Origin: Aurelia coerulea
Lineage: Eukaryota; Cnidaria; Scyphozoa; Semaeostomeae; Ulmaridae
Length of the DNA: 64,000 nucleotides
Direction of reading: 5' to 3'
Assembly (NCBI GenBank): GCA_039566865.1
Contig: CM076944.1
Location: 19,428,501 to 19,492,500 of the forward strand
The position numbers and the translations under genes are program-made. This document shows, piece by piece, positions 53,815-64,000 of the stretch (position 1 is the first letter of the stretch; each line of letters starts with the position of its first letter). The notes beneath the pieces were generated by a model that was not told the origin of the DNA, made no database searches, and worked only from the letters and a program-made list of their open reading frames with translations.

Positions 53815-54217
53815 ATAAAAATGGAGATGGTCTGTTGATTTATGTGAGAGAACCATCACCGGTCAAGGAGCTCACACAATACAAAGCTCCTGACGATATT
53901 GAGTGTGGAATGATAGAGATAAATCTCAAAAAGCAAAAATAGCTTCTGGCTGCCATCTATCGTTCCCCCTCTCAGCCTCAACAGTATTTCTTTGATGAAA
54001 TTGGTAAAGTACTCGATCATTATTGCAGGCAATACCAATGTCTCATTTTTATAGGAGACTTTAACCGCGAAATAGACGAAGACATCAGTAGTTTCGTTGA
54101 CAATTATAACCTAGGTAGTCTTGTTAGGAGCCCAACTTGCTTCAAGTCTGACAATCCCAGATGTATCGATTTAATTCTAACAAATAGGAACAGGAATTTC
54201 CAAAGTACTGTTGTCAT
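53815..54217 (+). pseudogene. CR1/L2-like endonuclease fragment
   Basis: Reads RNKNGDGLLIYVREPSP, DIECGMIEINLKKQK, a TAG, LLAAIYRSPSQPQQYFFDEI, FIGDFNREIDEDISSF and RCIDLILTNRNRNFQST. These are the middle and late blocks of the retrotransposon endonuclease and match 21757-22346 in order. Then the frame passes without a break into an ORF1-type SGNH C-terminus (VNANPDQILDALLDFKKDIE). Endonuclease normally lies downstream of ORF1, so the junction near 54217 is a rearrangement. Confidence 0.78.
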
Positions 54218-54512
54218 AGTAAATGTAAATGCAAATCCTGATCAAATCCTAGATGCTTTACTCGATTTTAAAAAGGACATAGAAGACCAGGTACCAGGAT
54301 GCATGGTTGTATTATCAATGCCTACAAAAAGGTTCGACAATGAAGAATATGGAAAGATTATAGAGTCTCTAAACAAAAAGATTATTGATCTTGGAATTAT
54401 CAACAACAGAAATATTTCCAGAGGTGACATTGGAAAGAAAGGATTACATTTGAACGCTAAAGGTACAAGCAAGCTCACGTCGAAACTAGTATCTAAACTA
54501 CGTAGTCTTTAA
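54218..54512 (+). pseudogene. SGNH/esterase-type C-terminus of an L2/CR1-like ORF1
   Basis: Reads NANPDQILDALLDFKKDIED, CMVVLSMPTKRFDN, IIDLGIINNRNISRGDIGKK and GLHLNAKGTSKLTSKLVSKL, the last being the D...GLHLN-G block of the SGNH domain of CR1-like ORF1. It stops at TAA 54510-54512, which is also the right part of the MITE target site. The GDS block I is missing. Confidence 0.7.
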
Positions 54513-54889
54513 CCCCGGGGGGGGGGGCACTCCCATACTTGACCTGACGGGATGTGCCGCTCAACAGGGTGTCCTTTTGCGGTAAAAATTATGCGACAGG
54601 GTGTCATTTTCTAGCGAAAATTATGCGATAGGGTATTGTAATTGGTAAACAAATTATGCGACAGGGTATCACAAGCAAAAATTGCGTTTTACACTGTATT
54701 TGAGAGGCAAAATTTTTATGCGACAGGGTATCACAAGCAAAAATTGCGTTCTACACTGTATTTGAGAGGCAAAATTTTTATGCGACAGGGTATACTTTTT
54801 GCCTATTTTTTATGCGACAGGGTGCAGGGTGTGGAGAGGTTTTCCGCACACCCCCGTCACTTCCCTAGTCAAGTACCCCCCCCCCCCGG
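54513..54889. mobile_element. hAT-type MITE with G/C-run ends and 8-bp TSD
   Basis: CCCCGGGGGGG on the left and CCCCCCCGG on the right, flanked by GTCTTTAA at 54505-54512 and 54890-54897. The interior has repeated TTATGCGACAGGGT and two tandem copies of a 66-bp unit (ATCACAAGCAAAAATTGCGT and onward). 8-bp TSD suggests hAT mobilisation. Confidence 0.8.
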
Positions 54890-54897
54890 GTCTTTAA

Positions 54898-55250
54898 CAT
54901 CAATTATACGACTGATGGCCAGGCATTAAACTTAGATTCTTCACAAATTATAGGTGAGGGTAGTTCAGATCTTAATTGTTCTGTAGTAAGTACCGTTTCT
55001 GATAGGCCTAATGATCATCAGCATCTTGGGCACAACAAAGGTCTTTCTCTTGCGGCCCTAAATGTTAATAGTCTTCGAAGTCGTCTTGATGAGGTCTCAT
55101 CCCTTATAAAAGAAAAGGGTATTCATATATTTGCCTTGAATGAAACAAAACTGGTCAATTCATACCCTAAAGAACTTACGAATATTGACGGGTATCAACA
55201 TGAGCGTGAAGATAGAACCGCTAATGGGGGTGGAGTTGCACTATAAAAGA
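54898..55250 (+). pseudogene. N-terminal endonuclease of the L2-B element
   Basis: After the MITE an open frame without ATG reads SLAALNVNSLRSRLDEVSSL, EKGIHIFALNETKLVNSYPK and REDRTANGGGVAL, the first blocks of the endonuclease (N at LNVNSLR, E at LNETKL). It ends at TAA 55243-55245. The rest of the endonuclease and the linker (about 1 kb) are absent; CIVIARFEFR at about 55350 runs directly into the RT. Confidence 0.8.
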
Positions 55251-55381
55251 GCCATATAAAAGAGCCAATTCAATACACTCGCCGTATAGATCTGCCTGAA
55301 AACGATCTTGAGCTCATTTGTGTAGAAATAAAGCCCCCCAAAAGTAGACCTTGCATTGTTATAGCGCGTTTTGAATTTAGA

Positions 55382-56935
55382 ATGATTAGCCCTGACGATC
55401 TGGTTAATGTGTTTGCAAAATTTAAAAAATCCAATGGCTTTGGTGTTGATGGCATCTCAAGTTTCTTTCTCAAGATTGGGATGCCTGCTCTTGCGCCGGT
55501 ATTATGTGATATATTTATTTGGTCGCTAGCATCAGGAACTTTTCCTCAAAACTGGAAGATTGCAAGGGTTTCGCCTATCTACAAGGATGGCAATATAGAA
55601 GATAGATCTAATTATAGGCCTATTTCTGTACTTCCTGTTATCTCACGTTTGTTTGAGAAGATTATTTTTGATCAAATGTATAAGTACTTCGTTGCAAACA
55701 AATTATTCTTCTCAGACCAATCGGGTTTCAGGGCTTTGCACTCTGTACTGACATGCTTGCTGAAATTTACCAATGATTGGTACACGAATTTTGACAAAGG
55801 CCTCTATACAGGGGTTATATTCATTGACTTGAAGAAAGCGTTCGACACTGTTGATCACGATATTCTGATTGCGAAGCTATGTCATTATGGAGTTGCTGGC
55901 AGGGAACTCGATTTGTTTAAATCATATGTGAGTAATCGAAAACAATGTTGCAAGGTGAACGGCCATGTTTCTAAACTACAAGATATCAAATGTGGAGTAC
56001 CTCCAGGCTCTTGCCTTGGTCCACTCCTATTTTTGATATACGTTAATGACTTGCCGTTTGCCTTGGACAGAACTAGGGCCACAATGTATGCGGATGATAC
56101 GAGCATTTCTTACTCCTCGAGATCTGTTACTGATTTGACCCAAGTCATGAATACTGATCTAGATAGCATTCGCTTATGGTTAGAGGGTAATAAACTTTCT
56201 CTAAATGTGGCCAAAACTCAAAGCATGATTCTGGGTTCTGGAGTACGATTGCGGAGTCTTGGACGAAACGATGATACGGCTAGTCCCGACTTTCAAATCA
56301 ATGAGGATAGGATAGCCTTTAAAAGTAATGTGAAATATCTCGGTGTACAAATTGATTCCCAACTAAGTTGGAAAGAACATATCACTGTCGCACTCAGTAA
56401 GATTTCACGAGGAGTAGGAATGCTGAAGTGTTCCAAAAAATTTCTGTCTTTAGAGACTGTCCAGAAAATGTATTTAGGCATAGTAGAACCACATATCAGA
56501 TATTGTTGCTCGGTCTGGGGTTGCGCTGGCGATACAGTCCTACAAAAGCTCCAAAAGATACAGAATCGAGCTGCTCGCATCGTTACAAACAGTCCTTTTG
56601 ACAAAGCATCACTGCCGTTGATTTCTCAACTTGGGTGGCTAAACATAAAAGAAATGATTGATTTCAAAACTGCTGCCATGGTTTATAAGTCGCTCCATGG
56701 ACTAGCTCCTCCTTACAGGCAGGACATGTTTCACAAACTGTCTGATTGTAGGAACCGAGGCCTACGGAGTACTGAAACAGATCTTGAGATTCCACGTTAT
56801 AAAACATCTAATGGGCAACGAAGCTTTTCGTATCGCGGAGTGACTGTTTGGAACCAATTGAGCCCCGAAATTAAAACCGCCCCGTCACTGGCGATTTTTA
56901 AAAACAGACTCAAGACCTTTTTGAAAAACTCATAG
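55382..56935 (+). CDS. L2-like (subfamily B) reverse transcriptase
   Basis: A 517-codon intact frame. It starts just upstream of RT block 0 (DLVNVFAKFKKSNGFGVDGI), then NYRPISVLPVISRLFEKI, DQSGFRALHSVLTCLLKF, motif A FIDLKKAFDTVDHDILI, motif B GVPPGSCLGPLLFLIYVND (PPGS replaces the usual PQGS), catalytic MYADDTSISY near residue 240, YLGVQIDSQLSWKEHI, EPHIRYCCSVWGC and terminal SYRGVTVWNQLSPEIKTAPS. The Gln to Pro change in the PQGS block could weaken the enzyme. The frame is otherwise unbroken, so the RT decayed less than the deleted upstream part. The 3' UTR continues to a (GAAAAT)n-type tail at 57145-57171. Confidence 0.92.
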   Translation: MISPDDLVNVFAKFKKSNGFGVDGISSFFLKIGMPALAPVLCDIFIWSLASGTFPQNWKIARVSPIYKDGNIEDRSNYRPISVLPVISRLFEKIIFDQMYKYFVANKLFFSDQSGFRALHSVLTCLLKFTNDWYTNFDKGLYTGVIFIDLKKAFDTVDHDILIAKLCHYGVAGRELDLFKSYVSNRKQCCKVNGHVSKLQDIKCGVPPGSCLGPLLFLIYVNDLPFALDRTRATMYADDTSISYSSRSVTDLTQVMNTDLDSIRLWLEGNKLSLNVAKTQSMILGSGVRLRSLGRNDDTASPDFQINEDRIAFKSNVKYLGVQIDSQLSWKEHITVALSKISRGVGMLKCSKKFLSLETVQKMYLGIVEPHIRYCCSVWGCAGDTVLQKLQKIQNRAARIVTNSPFDKASLPLISQLGWLNIKEMIDFKTAAMVYKSLHGLAPPYRQDMFHKLSDCRNRGLRSTETDLEIPRYKTSNGQRSFSYRGVTVWNQLSPEIKTAPSLAIFKNRLKTFLKNS

Positions 56936-57171
56936 ATATATCCCCGGATGAAGACTATTACATCGAAACCAGTGTTTGGTCAATTTTTCTTTCCTTTTCT
57001 CTTCAAATTTCTTCCTTGTTTTTATTGTAGAGTTTATATCATAGATACACCATGTAATTCGGTTAGATTTTATTGTTTTTTTAGCAGGGCACATTGTAAA
57101 ACAGTTTTCTTACATATAAACTGAATGTATTACCCTGGGTAAATAATTAAAAATGAAAATGAAAATGAAAT

Positions 57172-59661
57172 GTTACCGTCCTCCAAGTGACCCTGTTGAC
57201 TCCTTCAGCAAGCTTGAGACTATCCTCTCTTATTTAGACAGAAAGGGTAAGGAAATTATCCTCCTTGGCGATACAAACTGCGACTTTGCAAGCAAATCTC
57301 CGGGGCAATTAAGTGACAACAATGCAAAACATTTTCACAGCGTGTACAATCTGTTTAGCTTTACTCAGCTTATTGAGGAGCCAACTAGGGTTACTTTGGA
57401 AACTGCTACGCTGATAGACCACATTGCTACGACATGTTCCAATAACGTAGTGGAATCTGGGGTTTTGAAGATTTCGATGAGTGACTATTATATGGTGGAC
57501 CGTATTCGAAAATTAAATGGCTCCTTCAAAAAAGACCACAAAGCCATAAAAACGCGGAACATGAAAAACTTTTCAGAAGAGGATGTTTTGCAAGACATTG
57601 CTTCTATTGATTGGGAGCAAGTTTTAGGAACTTCTAACGAAGTTAATGAACTTGTTGAGAAATTTTCGAATTTATTTTCCTTTGTGATAGAGAAACACGC
57701 CCCTCTTCGTCAAATTCGAGTATCAGAAAAGTATTGTCCGTGCATGAATGCTGATCTAAAGAGACTGATCAGGACCAGAGATCGACTGAAAAGGACTGCA
57801 GTGAAACACAAATCACAGGCTTTGATGAGTTCTTTTGAGTTCTTAGGCAATGTAGAAATCAGGTAAATACCCTGAATGTTGCTCTGAAAAGGCAATATTT
57901 CTCTGATAAAATCTTACAGCAGAAGGGTAATATGAAGGAATCATGGCAGACTATCGATCAGCTACTCAATAAACAGTCAAAGTCAACAAACATAGAAAGT
58001 TTGAAAGATTCAAACCAAACTGTGTTCGATAAACAAAAAATTTCGGACAATATGAATGAGTTCTTTTGTTCTGTTGGGAAGAAATTAGCCGCTGATATTG
58101 ATGTTACCTCTAATCCACTTCTGTCGGAAGAATAACATTAATGACGGTAAGAAGACTTTTAACATGAGGGCAATTAATGAAGAAAACATCCAAAAGCAAT
58201 GGCTAAGATCAAACAAAAGAAAAGCTTTGGCAATGACAACGTTAGCCTCACCGTTAACCAACATCATAAACTCTTGATAGCGAATCGACAATTTCCGTCA
58301 GCTTGGAAAGTCGCTCGCATTTGTGCAATTCCAAAAGGAAATGAACTTTGTTCAGAGCAGGACTTAAGACCAATATCTATTCTACCGGTTATGTTGAAAG
58401 TGTACGAGAGGTTGATTTTTCGGCAAATGAACGCTTTCGTAGAGGAACATCTGATAATAAACAGCAACATTTCAGCTTATAGAAAGGGCCAGTCAACCAT
58501 CACTGTACTACAAGCCATTCGAGATGATGTAATCAAAGCCTTGAGGCGCTGTGAGGTCACAATGATGGTCTTGGCTGACTTCTCAAAGGCCTTCGACACC
58601 ATCCAATTTTCAAATTTGATTATGAAGATGAGCAAATTAGGATTCTCGAAACAATTCCTAAAGTAGACTTTAAGCTATGTCACGGACAGGCTGCAATTTG
58701 TCCAAATCGATGACAAATTATCCAATATGACTGCACTGAAGTTTGGCGTTCCCCAAGGGTCCATCCTCGGTCCGGTACTGTTCAATATCTACGTAGCAGA
58801 CCTCCAATCCGAATTGTCAACAAAAGGATATCAGTATATAGATGACACAACGTTGTACATTCATGCGAAGCCTAAGAACCTTGAGTTTTTACAAAAGATA
58901 CCAGGTGATACGCCATCACAACTGAGTGATTGGTCTGATAGAAACAGCCTTGCATTGAATAGTGCAAAGACGAAGCTTATGATCATTTCTACAAGAGAGA
59001 TGTCTGCCAAACACAGCCTTTAAGATTTCAAACCTGAAATCTACGTTAAAGGAAAGAAATTAGATAGAACTGATACATGCAAGCGTTTGGGTGTACATTT
59101 GAATGATCATCTAACTTAGGATAATCATATAAAGATCATTTCTGGCTCTTGCTACGGTCCGCTAGCTATTCTCAAGAAATTGAAGAAAATGGCACCCTTC
59201 AATCTACGAAAGCAGCTTGCAGAGTCGCTCATTCTTTCAAAGATTGACTATGGAGATCAAGTTTATACTCCCCTTACTGTTGCACAGCATAAACGCTTGC
59301 AGAAAGTACAAGTCGCAGGAGCATCTTTTGTAACTGGTAATTATGTAACCGTTTTGAAAAATTGAAATTTGGATGGCTACCCATAAAGGAAAGAAAGGAA
59401 CTCAACCTTTTAAAAGCGACATTCAAGGCGATGGACTATGAGTCCTGGCCAACATACTTGACACTTGAAGAAAAAAGGTCTACCAGAGAGCTTCGATCAA
59501 GCAGTGCAAGATCACTTGTGATCCCAAGGGAAGCTGGAACTTTCCAGGATAGTGCAGCAAAACTGTTTAATTCTTTTCCCGAACATATAAGAAACTGTCG
59601 CATCTATAATAAATTCCTAACATTATCTAAAGACTTTTTAAAAAATGAAATTGTTACATAA
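57172..59661 (+). pseudogene. L2/CR1-like element, endonuclease to RT, many frameshifts
   Basis: Starts abruptly at the tail of the previous copy with CYRPPSDPVDSFSKL, then endonuclease blocks IILLGDTNCDFASK and LIDHIATTCSN, and the linker KHAPLRQIRVSEKYCPCM. Linker part two (57870-58135) has NMKESWQTIDQLLNKQSKST and FFCSVGKKLA, like subfamily B. From 58199 the RT is of another type: DLRPISILPVMLKVYERLIF, YRKGQSTITVLQAI, VLADFSKAFDTIQFS, GVPQGSILGPVLFNIYVADL and YIDDTTLYI. The thumb and C-term are in 59180-59365 and 59362-59661. At least five frame changes or stops occur. The switch near 58240 suggests either a mosaic copy or a subfamily with this combination. Confidence 0.83.
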
Positions 59662-59841
59662 GTTTTACATAAGCTTTTAATGAGGTCCAATGTAATAAGT
59701 TAGTGTAAGAGTATATTTTAATGTATTATGGACAACCTTAATTTATTCAGGACAATCATTACTTTTAATTAAAGACAATATTTTAGGTAGCATTTAACAG
59801 AAAATAGCCATGTCATGTGGATCTGTATTATTATTATTATT

Positions 59842-60811
59842 AAAACCAACAGACACCCATCAGCTCCTACATCGCTCTTCCTGCCATCCTTATCATACTA
59901 AAAAGGGTATACCTTATGGCCAAGCCCTTCGTATTCGACGAATTTGTTCGGAGGATTCTTCGTTTAACGAACACTTGGCTGATCTAAAATCTTGGCTTAT
60001 TGATCGGGGATATAAGGGTGGAGAGATTGACACTCAGTTGGAGAGAGTCAAATGTTTGCAAAGGGATACCCTTTTTAATAGGGAATCTAAATCTAAGGAT
60101 GGCACGAGGATACCCCTCGTCCTTACTTTTCATCCTGCACTTAATGGGGTTCATGAGATCTTGAGGAAATGTGAAAATATTCTTCTTGTTGATCGTGAGC
60201 ATCGCAGGATTTTTTCGGGAAACTTTTCCGTCTCATTTAGAAGGGCCCGAAACTTGAAAGATAGCTTGGTTCGGGCAAAATTGAAACCGGTAAACGAGGA
60301 GCTGGTGGAAAAGGGTACGCGTAAGTGCAATGGTAGAAGGTGTCAAATATGCCCTATGATGCGAGAGGGGTCCACGTTTTATAATGCAGATGATTCTCGG
60401 TTTTTTAGGAACTTTTCAGGGGCGTATGACTACAACTCGGATTATGTAGTATACTTGCTACAATGCGAATGTTGCAATAAAAAGTATGTTGGTAGTACGA
60501 AGACTAAATTTCGCCAGAGATTTAACGTCTATAAATCGTATTTTCGGACCTACAAACAAAAGCGTATCAGTGGTAATCTTCATACGGGTAAGCCGGTCCC
60601 ACATGCAAGCCTTTTCTCTCATTTTTTTGAACAAAATCATCGGGGTGAGTTTTCGGTAAAAATAAGCATCATCGATGGTGCAGGTGACGTATATTCGCTC
60701 CGTAGAAAGGAGCTTTTTTGGCAGTGTAAATTGGGTTTATTTTCTCCACAGGGCCTAAATGAAAGGGTAGCGGATGTCGAGTTGGACTTGTTTGCCTGCG
60801 AGAGCGCTTAA
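59842..60811 (+). CDS. Penelope-like element PLE-c: RT thumb, linker and GIY-YIG
   Basis: An uninterrupted frame of about 323 codons, without a start, following an (ATT)n run. It begins after the RT active site: KPTDTHQLLHRSSCHPYHTK, IPYGQALRIRRICSEDSSF (thumb), RIPLVLTFHPALNG, SVSFRRARNLKDSLVRAKL, finger CNGRRCQICPMM, and GIY-YIG VVYLLQCECCNKKYVGSTKT with FRQRFNVYKSYF and HFFEQNHRG, ending ELFWQCKLGLFSPQGLNERV. The tail differs from both PLE-a and PLE-b. The RT palm is missing through 5' truncation. The 3' UTR extends to about 61320 and includes a hammerhead-like motif. Confidence 0.9.
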
Positions 60812-61273
60812 TCTTTCTACCGTTGCACTTAGATCTCAGGGGAAGGGTAGGAGATGCTGGCTGGTTAACTTCGTGCAATTTGCATGTGGTGTTGGGGTGG
60901 AATTCCCCATCGGGCCATTCGGGATTTAGCAACTTAAGCAAATCCTTGGAGGTTTACTGGCTGGCGTCTGTTTTCCTGTTTCCTTGTAAACATTTATATT
61001 TCGGCTGACACTCTCAATCCCATGTGGATAAAAGGTTAAAAGATGGGCTGTATGATTGTAATTTTATGGTTTGGAATGTGTCTAGGGTATTTTTGTTTTT
61101 ATCTAAATAAGTTTATGTTAATTTTGTTTACGCTGTAAAACGTCTGTATTATCGTAAGTCTATAGTTTGGAATGTATCAAGGGTATCGTAATTTTGATTT
61201 TATGTAAATTTTATGTTAATCTAATTTTATTTACATTGTATATAAACCTGGCTGTCCGGAGTTGTAAAGTAAA

Positions 61274-61304
61274 CTGATGAAGATTTTAATCGAAACGTCT
61301 TGTC
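61274..61304 (+). ncRNA. Hammerhead-ribozyme-like core in the PLE-c 3' UTR
   Basis: CTGATGA (61274-61280), stem GATT/AATC, GAAAC (61292-61296), a short loop and GTC (61302-61304), the preferred cleavage triplet. Position about 460 bp after a Penelope ORF fits reported Penelope-linked hammerheads. Stem I pairing is weak by eye. Confidence 0.58.
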
Positions 61305-61368
61305 AAATAACAGTGTGTTTTTATATATTTTATTTTCTGTTGTTTTTTATCGTGCTTTTAGTTTAATT

Positions 61369-62075
<707 letters not shown>

Positions 62076-62289
62076 ATTCATTTCATTTCATTTCATTTCA
62101 TTTGATTTATTTTAGGAGGGTTGCCCTTCGGTAAAAACCGTTTTTCAAGGGGCCCTCCGATAAAAACTGTTACTATACAGAAATACCAAATAAATTACCT
62201 TAACCCTAATTACAATAGAAACCATAATATTAAAAACCTATTTACAAGAATTGATTATTTATATACATATTAGAAATAAAAACAAGAAA

Positions 62290-62468
62290 GAAAAACAAAT
62301 CCTAAGTCTCTGACAGGGGCAGAACCTGCAGCGCCAGCACCGGCAGCCCCCCGGCGACACGACAACCCGGAGCGAACAGCGATCGAAACCATGACCGCCA
62401 TTCGCCCCAAGCCGGCCCGCCACCCAAGTACAACCAGCGCCACCGCCGCAGGCCCCACCCCTGTAGTT
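62290..62468. other. GC-rich block in the L2 3' UTR
   Basis: About 180 bp with very high G+C (runs such as GCCCCCCGGCGACACGACAA) in otherwise AT-rich DNA. It sits between the L2 ORF stop (62471) and an AT-rich 3' end and is not seen in the other L2-B copies here. It may be an inserted or transduced foreign segment. Confidence 0.7.
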
Positions 62469-62470
62469 AT

Positions 62471-63361
62471 CTAAATAGATGTTTTGAAGCTATTCAGAGA
62501 GGATGCCTGCTTTGACTCAGCTGAAAGGCTATTCCACAATTTTGCACCCCTAAAAGAGACACATTTCTGCCCATTTGCAGATGTTTTCTTTGGTACCCTT
62601 AGGTCAGTCTCGGTATTTCGAAGGCAACGGGTGGAGCATTGTGAATTTCTTTTGAAAAGGCTACTCAAGTATTGCGGAGCCAGGTCATTGAGTGACTTGA
62701 AGACCATTGTTTTTGACTCATTACTGATGAGTTGTTCAATGGTCTTCCAGCCCAGCCTTTCGATAAGTGGCCTGCTTGGGGAGTCAAAGCTGCTATTCGT
62801 AACAATCCTGGCAGCTCGGTTTTGAAGCTTCTGTAGCTGCTTGATTTCACTAGAACCACAACAACCCCAAACAGAACAACAGTATCGAAAGTGTGGCTCA
62901 ACAATACCTGTGTAAAGATTCTCAAGAGTTACCCTTGGTAGAAACTTCTTGGCATGCTTTAAAAAGCCGATGGCCCTTGAGACCTTGGCAGAGACAGCCT
63001 TTATTTGCTCTTTCCAATCTAAAGAGAAATCAATTTGGACACCAAGGTATTTTGTTTTTTGAACAACGTCAAGCTCATTGTCACGTATGTTCAATTCTGA
63101 TTTGAACTTTTGAGAACGTTACGTTTTTGCCTGGTAGTAATAAGCATGGCGTGTGTTTTTGCAACATTCAAAGAAAGTTTATTGCCTTGAAGCCATGTAT
63201 CCAATCGCCTAAGATCATTGTTAATAGCACCATTCAGCTGAGTCATTTTCAATGCCTGGTGACACAAACTGGTGTCGTCAGCATACATGGACACAGTTGA
63301 ACCCTGGACGGCCAGTGGAAGGTCATTGATATAGATGAGGAAGAGAAGAGGGCCGAGACAG
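62471..63361 (-). pseudogene. RT C-terminal part of the inverted L2-B copy
   Basis: Starts at the truncation with CLGPLLFLIYINDL, then MYADDTSLCHQ, RRLDTWLQGNKLSLNVAKTH and a frame break near 63100; then DVVQKTKYLGVQIDFSLDWK, YTGIVEPHFRYCCSVWGCCG, APQYLSSLFKRNSQCST and FRGAKLWNSLSAESKQASSL, ending at TAG near 62471. Closely similar to 24480-25295, and less so to 55382-56935. Confidence 0.88.
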
Positions 63362-64000
63362 TATGTATCATTTTTTGAAAGACATTACTCAGTTGAACGA
63401 GGCTATCAATGAATATCTGCGGAAACTTGATACGTGGCTAAAGGGGAACAAACTATCCCTCAACGTAACTAAAACCCATTCTATGTTAATTACCACCAAA
63501 CATAAGAAGAGGCATCTAGAGATTTCAAATCAAACTTTCCAACCTTCCATTCGCAAGACTAAAGTCGAAGTTGCAAGTAATACTAAGTACTTAGGTGTTC
63601 AAATCGACGAAATCTCACATGGAAGGAGCAAATAAAAACGGTCACTGCGAAAGCTTCCCGAGCTATCGGCTTCTTGAAATACGCCAAAAGGTATCTTCCT
63701 GCTGGAGTTGTGAAGACTCTCTATAGCAGCATCGTGGAGCGTCATTTCCAATACTGTTGTTCTCTTTGGGGTTTCTGCAATTCCACTGATATCTTACAAT
63801 TGCAGAGACTTCAAAACAGAGCAGCTCGTGTCGTGACCAATAGTCAGTTCGATGCTCCAAGTAAACCCTTGATACAAAGTTTAGGTTGGCACACGATCAA
63901 GGAGCTGATAGATAGACAATCGAAACTAATGGTTTTTAAATGCGTCAACGACCTTGCTCCTACCTATCTTTGCAATCTTTTCACCAAAAAAGCTGATTGC
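63362..64000 (+). pseudogene. L2-B reverse transcriptase, right part of the split copy, runs off the window
   Basis: Resumes with KDITQLNEAINEYLRKLDTW, KGNKLSLNVTKTHSMLITT and TKYLGVQIDE. After a frameshift near 63612 it continues with EQIKTVTAKASRAIGFLKYA, YCCSLWGFCNSTDILQLQRL and LMVFKCVNDLAPTYLCNLFT to the edge of the window. The catalytic YADD is missing between SKMSMYA (62075) and this start, so the insertion also removed about 20 bp. Confidence 0.87.

Larger units (their letters stand above)
62076..63361 (-). mobile_element. L2-B retrotransposon inserted in inverse orientation
   Basis: The 3' end is a (TGAAA)n tail (62076-62101 on the plus strand reads ATTTC repeats), followed by a 3' UTR with a GC-rich block, then the RT ORF. 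The 5' end is truncated inside the PQGSCLGP block at 63361. A TATGTAT-like repeat at both borders may be a short, imperfect target duplication. Confidence 0.83.

Overview
This window looks like animal nuclear DNA that is AT-rich and crowded with transposable elements, most likely from an anthozoan cnidarian (coral, sea anemone or relative). That is an inference from the mix of families: several CR1/L2-like and Jockey-like non-LTR retrotransposons, EN+ Penelope-like elements with hammerhead-ribozyme-like motifs, a Ty3/gypsy-type LTR element with an unusual pol order, a THAP-domain DNA transposon, hAT-, Mutator- and piggyBac-like debris, and tRNA-derived repeats. There are no bacterial-style operons, rRNA genes or intact tRNA genes. 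Nearly all long open frames belong to mobile elements.

Layout. 1-330: Penelope (PLE-a) fragment. 422-3111: 5'-truncated Jockey-like element with poly(A) and target-site duplication (TSD). 3122-7598: mostly non-coding, with an ATGG microsatellite, a 614-bp foldback element (6285-6898) and a candidate host exon (6933-7024). 7599-13120: complete LTR element, gag-PR-IN-RT-RH. 13121-15189: second Jockey-like fragment with an internal duplication, then a hAT-like remnant. 16346-20254: CR1/L2-like element followed directly by Penelope PLE-b. 20745-25295: mosaic of an SGNH/esterase ORF1 fragment, an endonuclease fragment and a decayed L2. 25448-25960: 64-bp minisatellite. 27031-28103: another TA-flanked element. 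28368-28493: second candidate host exon. 29149-31134: hAT-like element with 8-bp TSD. 31270-34800: PLE-a 3' part, split by a minus-strand L2. 35088-39514: TA-flanked element carrying a nested THAP-transposase element.

39608-51790 holds scattered exons of one decayed multi-exon gene on the plus strand. It resembles large uncharacterised cnidarian/fish proteins that end in a RING-like finger. It is interrupted by a Mutator-like element, a Jockey-like element, a near-complete PLE-a pair and a piggyBac-like MITE. 52229-53034 holds PLE-a-related sequence and a tRNA-like palindrome. 53503-53611 is a third candidate host exon. 53815-64000 is a run of L2/CR1 and Penelope fragments, including L2 inserted in L2.

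How it works together. The region records successive waves of insertion rather than a gene cluster. Host coding signal is limited to a few splice-flanked exons. The first two are phase-compatible and may belong to one gene with an intron of about 21 kb filled by transposons. Family names rest on motif recognition by eye. Boundaries backed by TSDs are accurate to a base or two; others are approximate. Many reading frames here lack an ATG because the element is 5'-truncated, and I note this where it decides a start.
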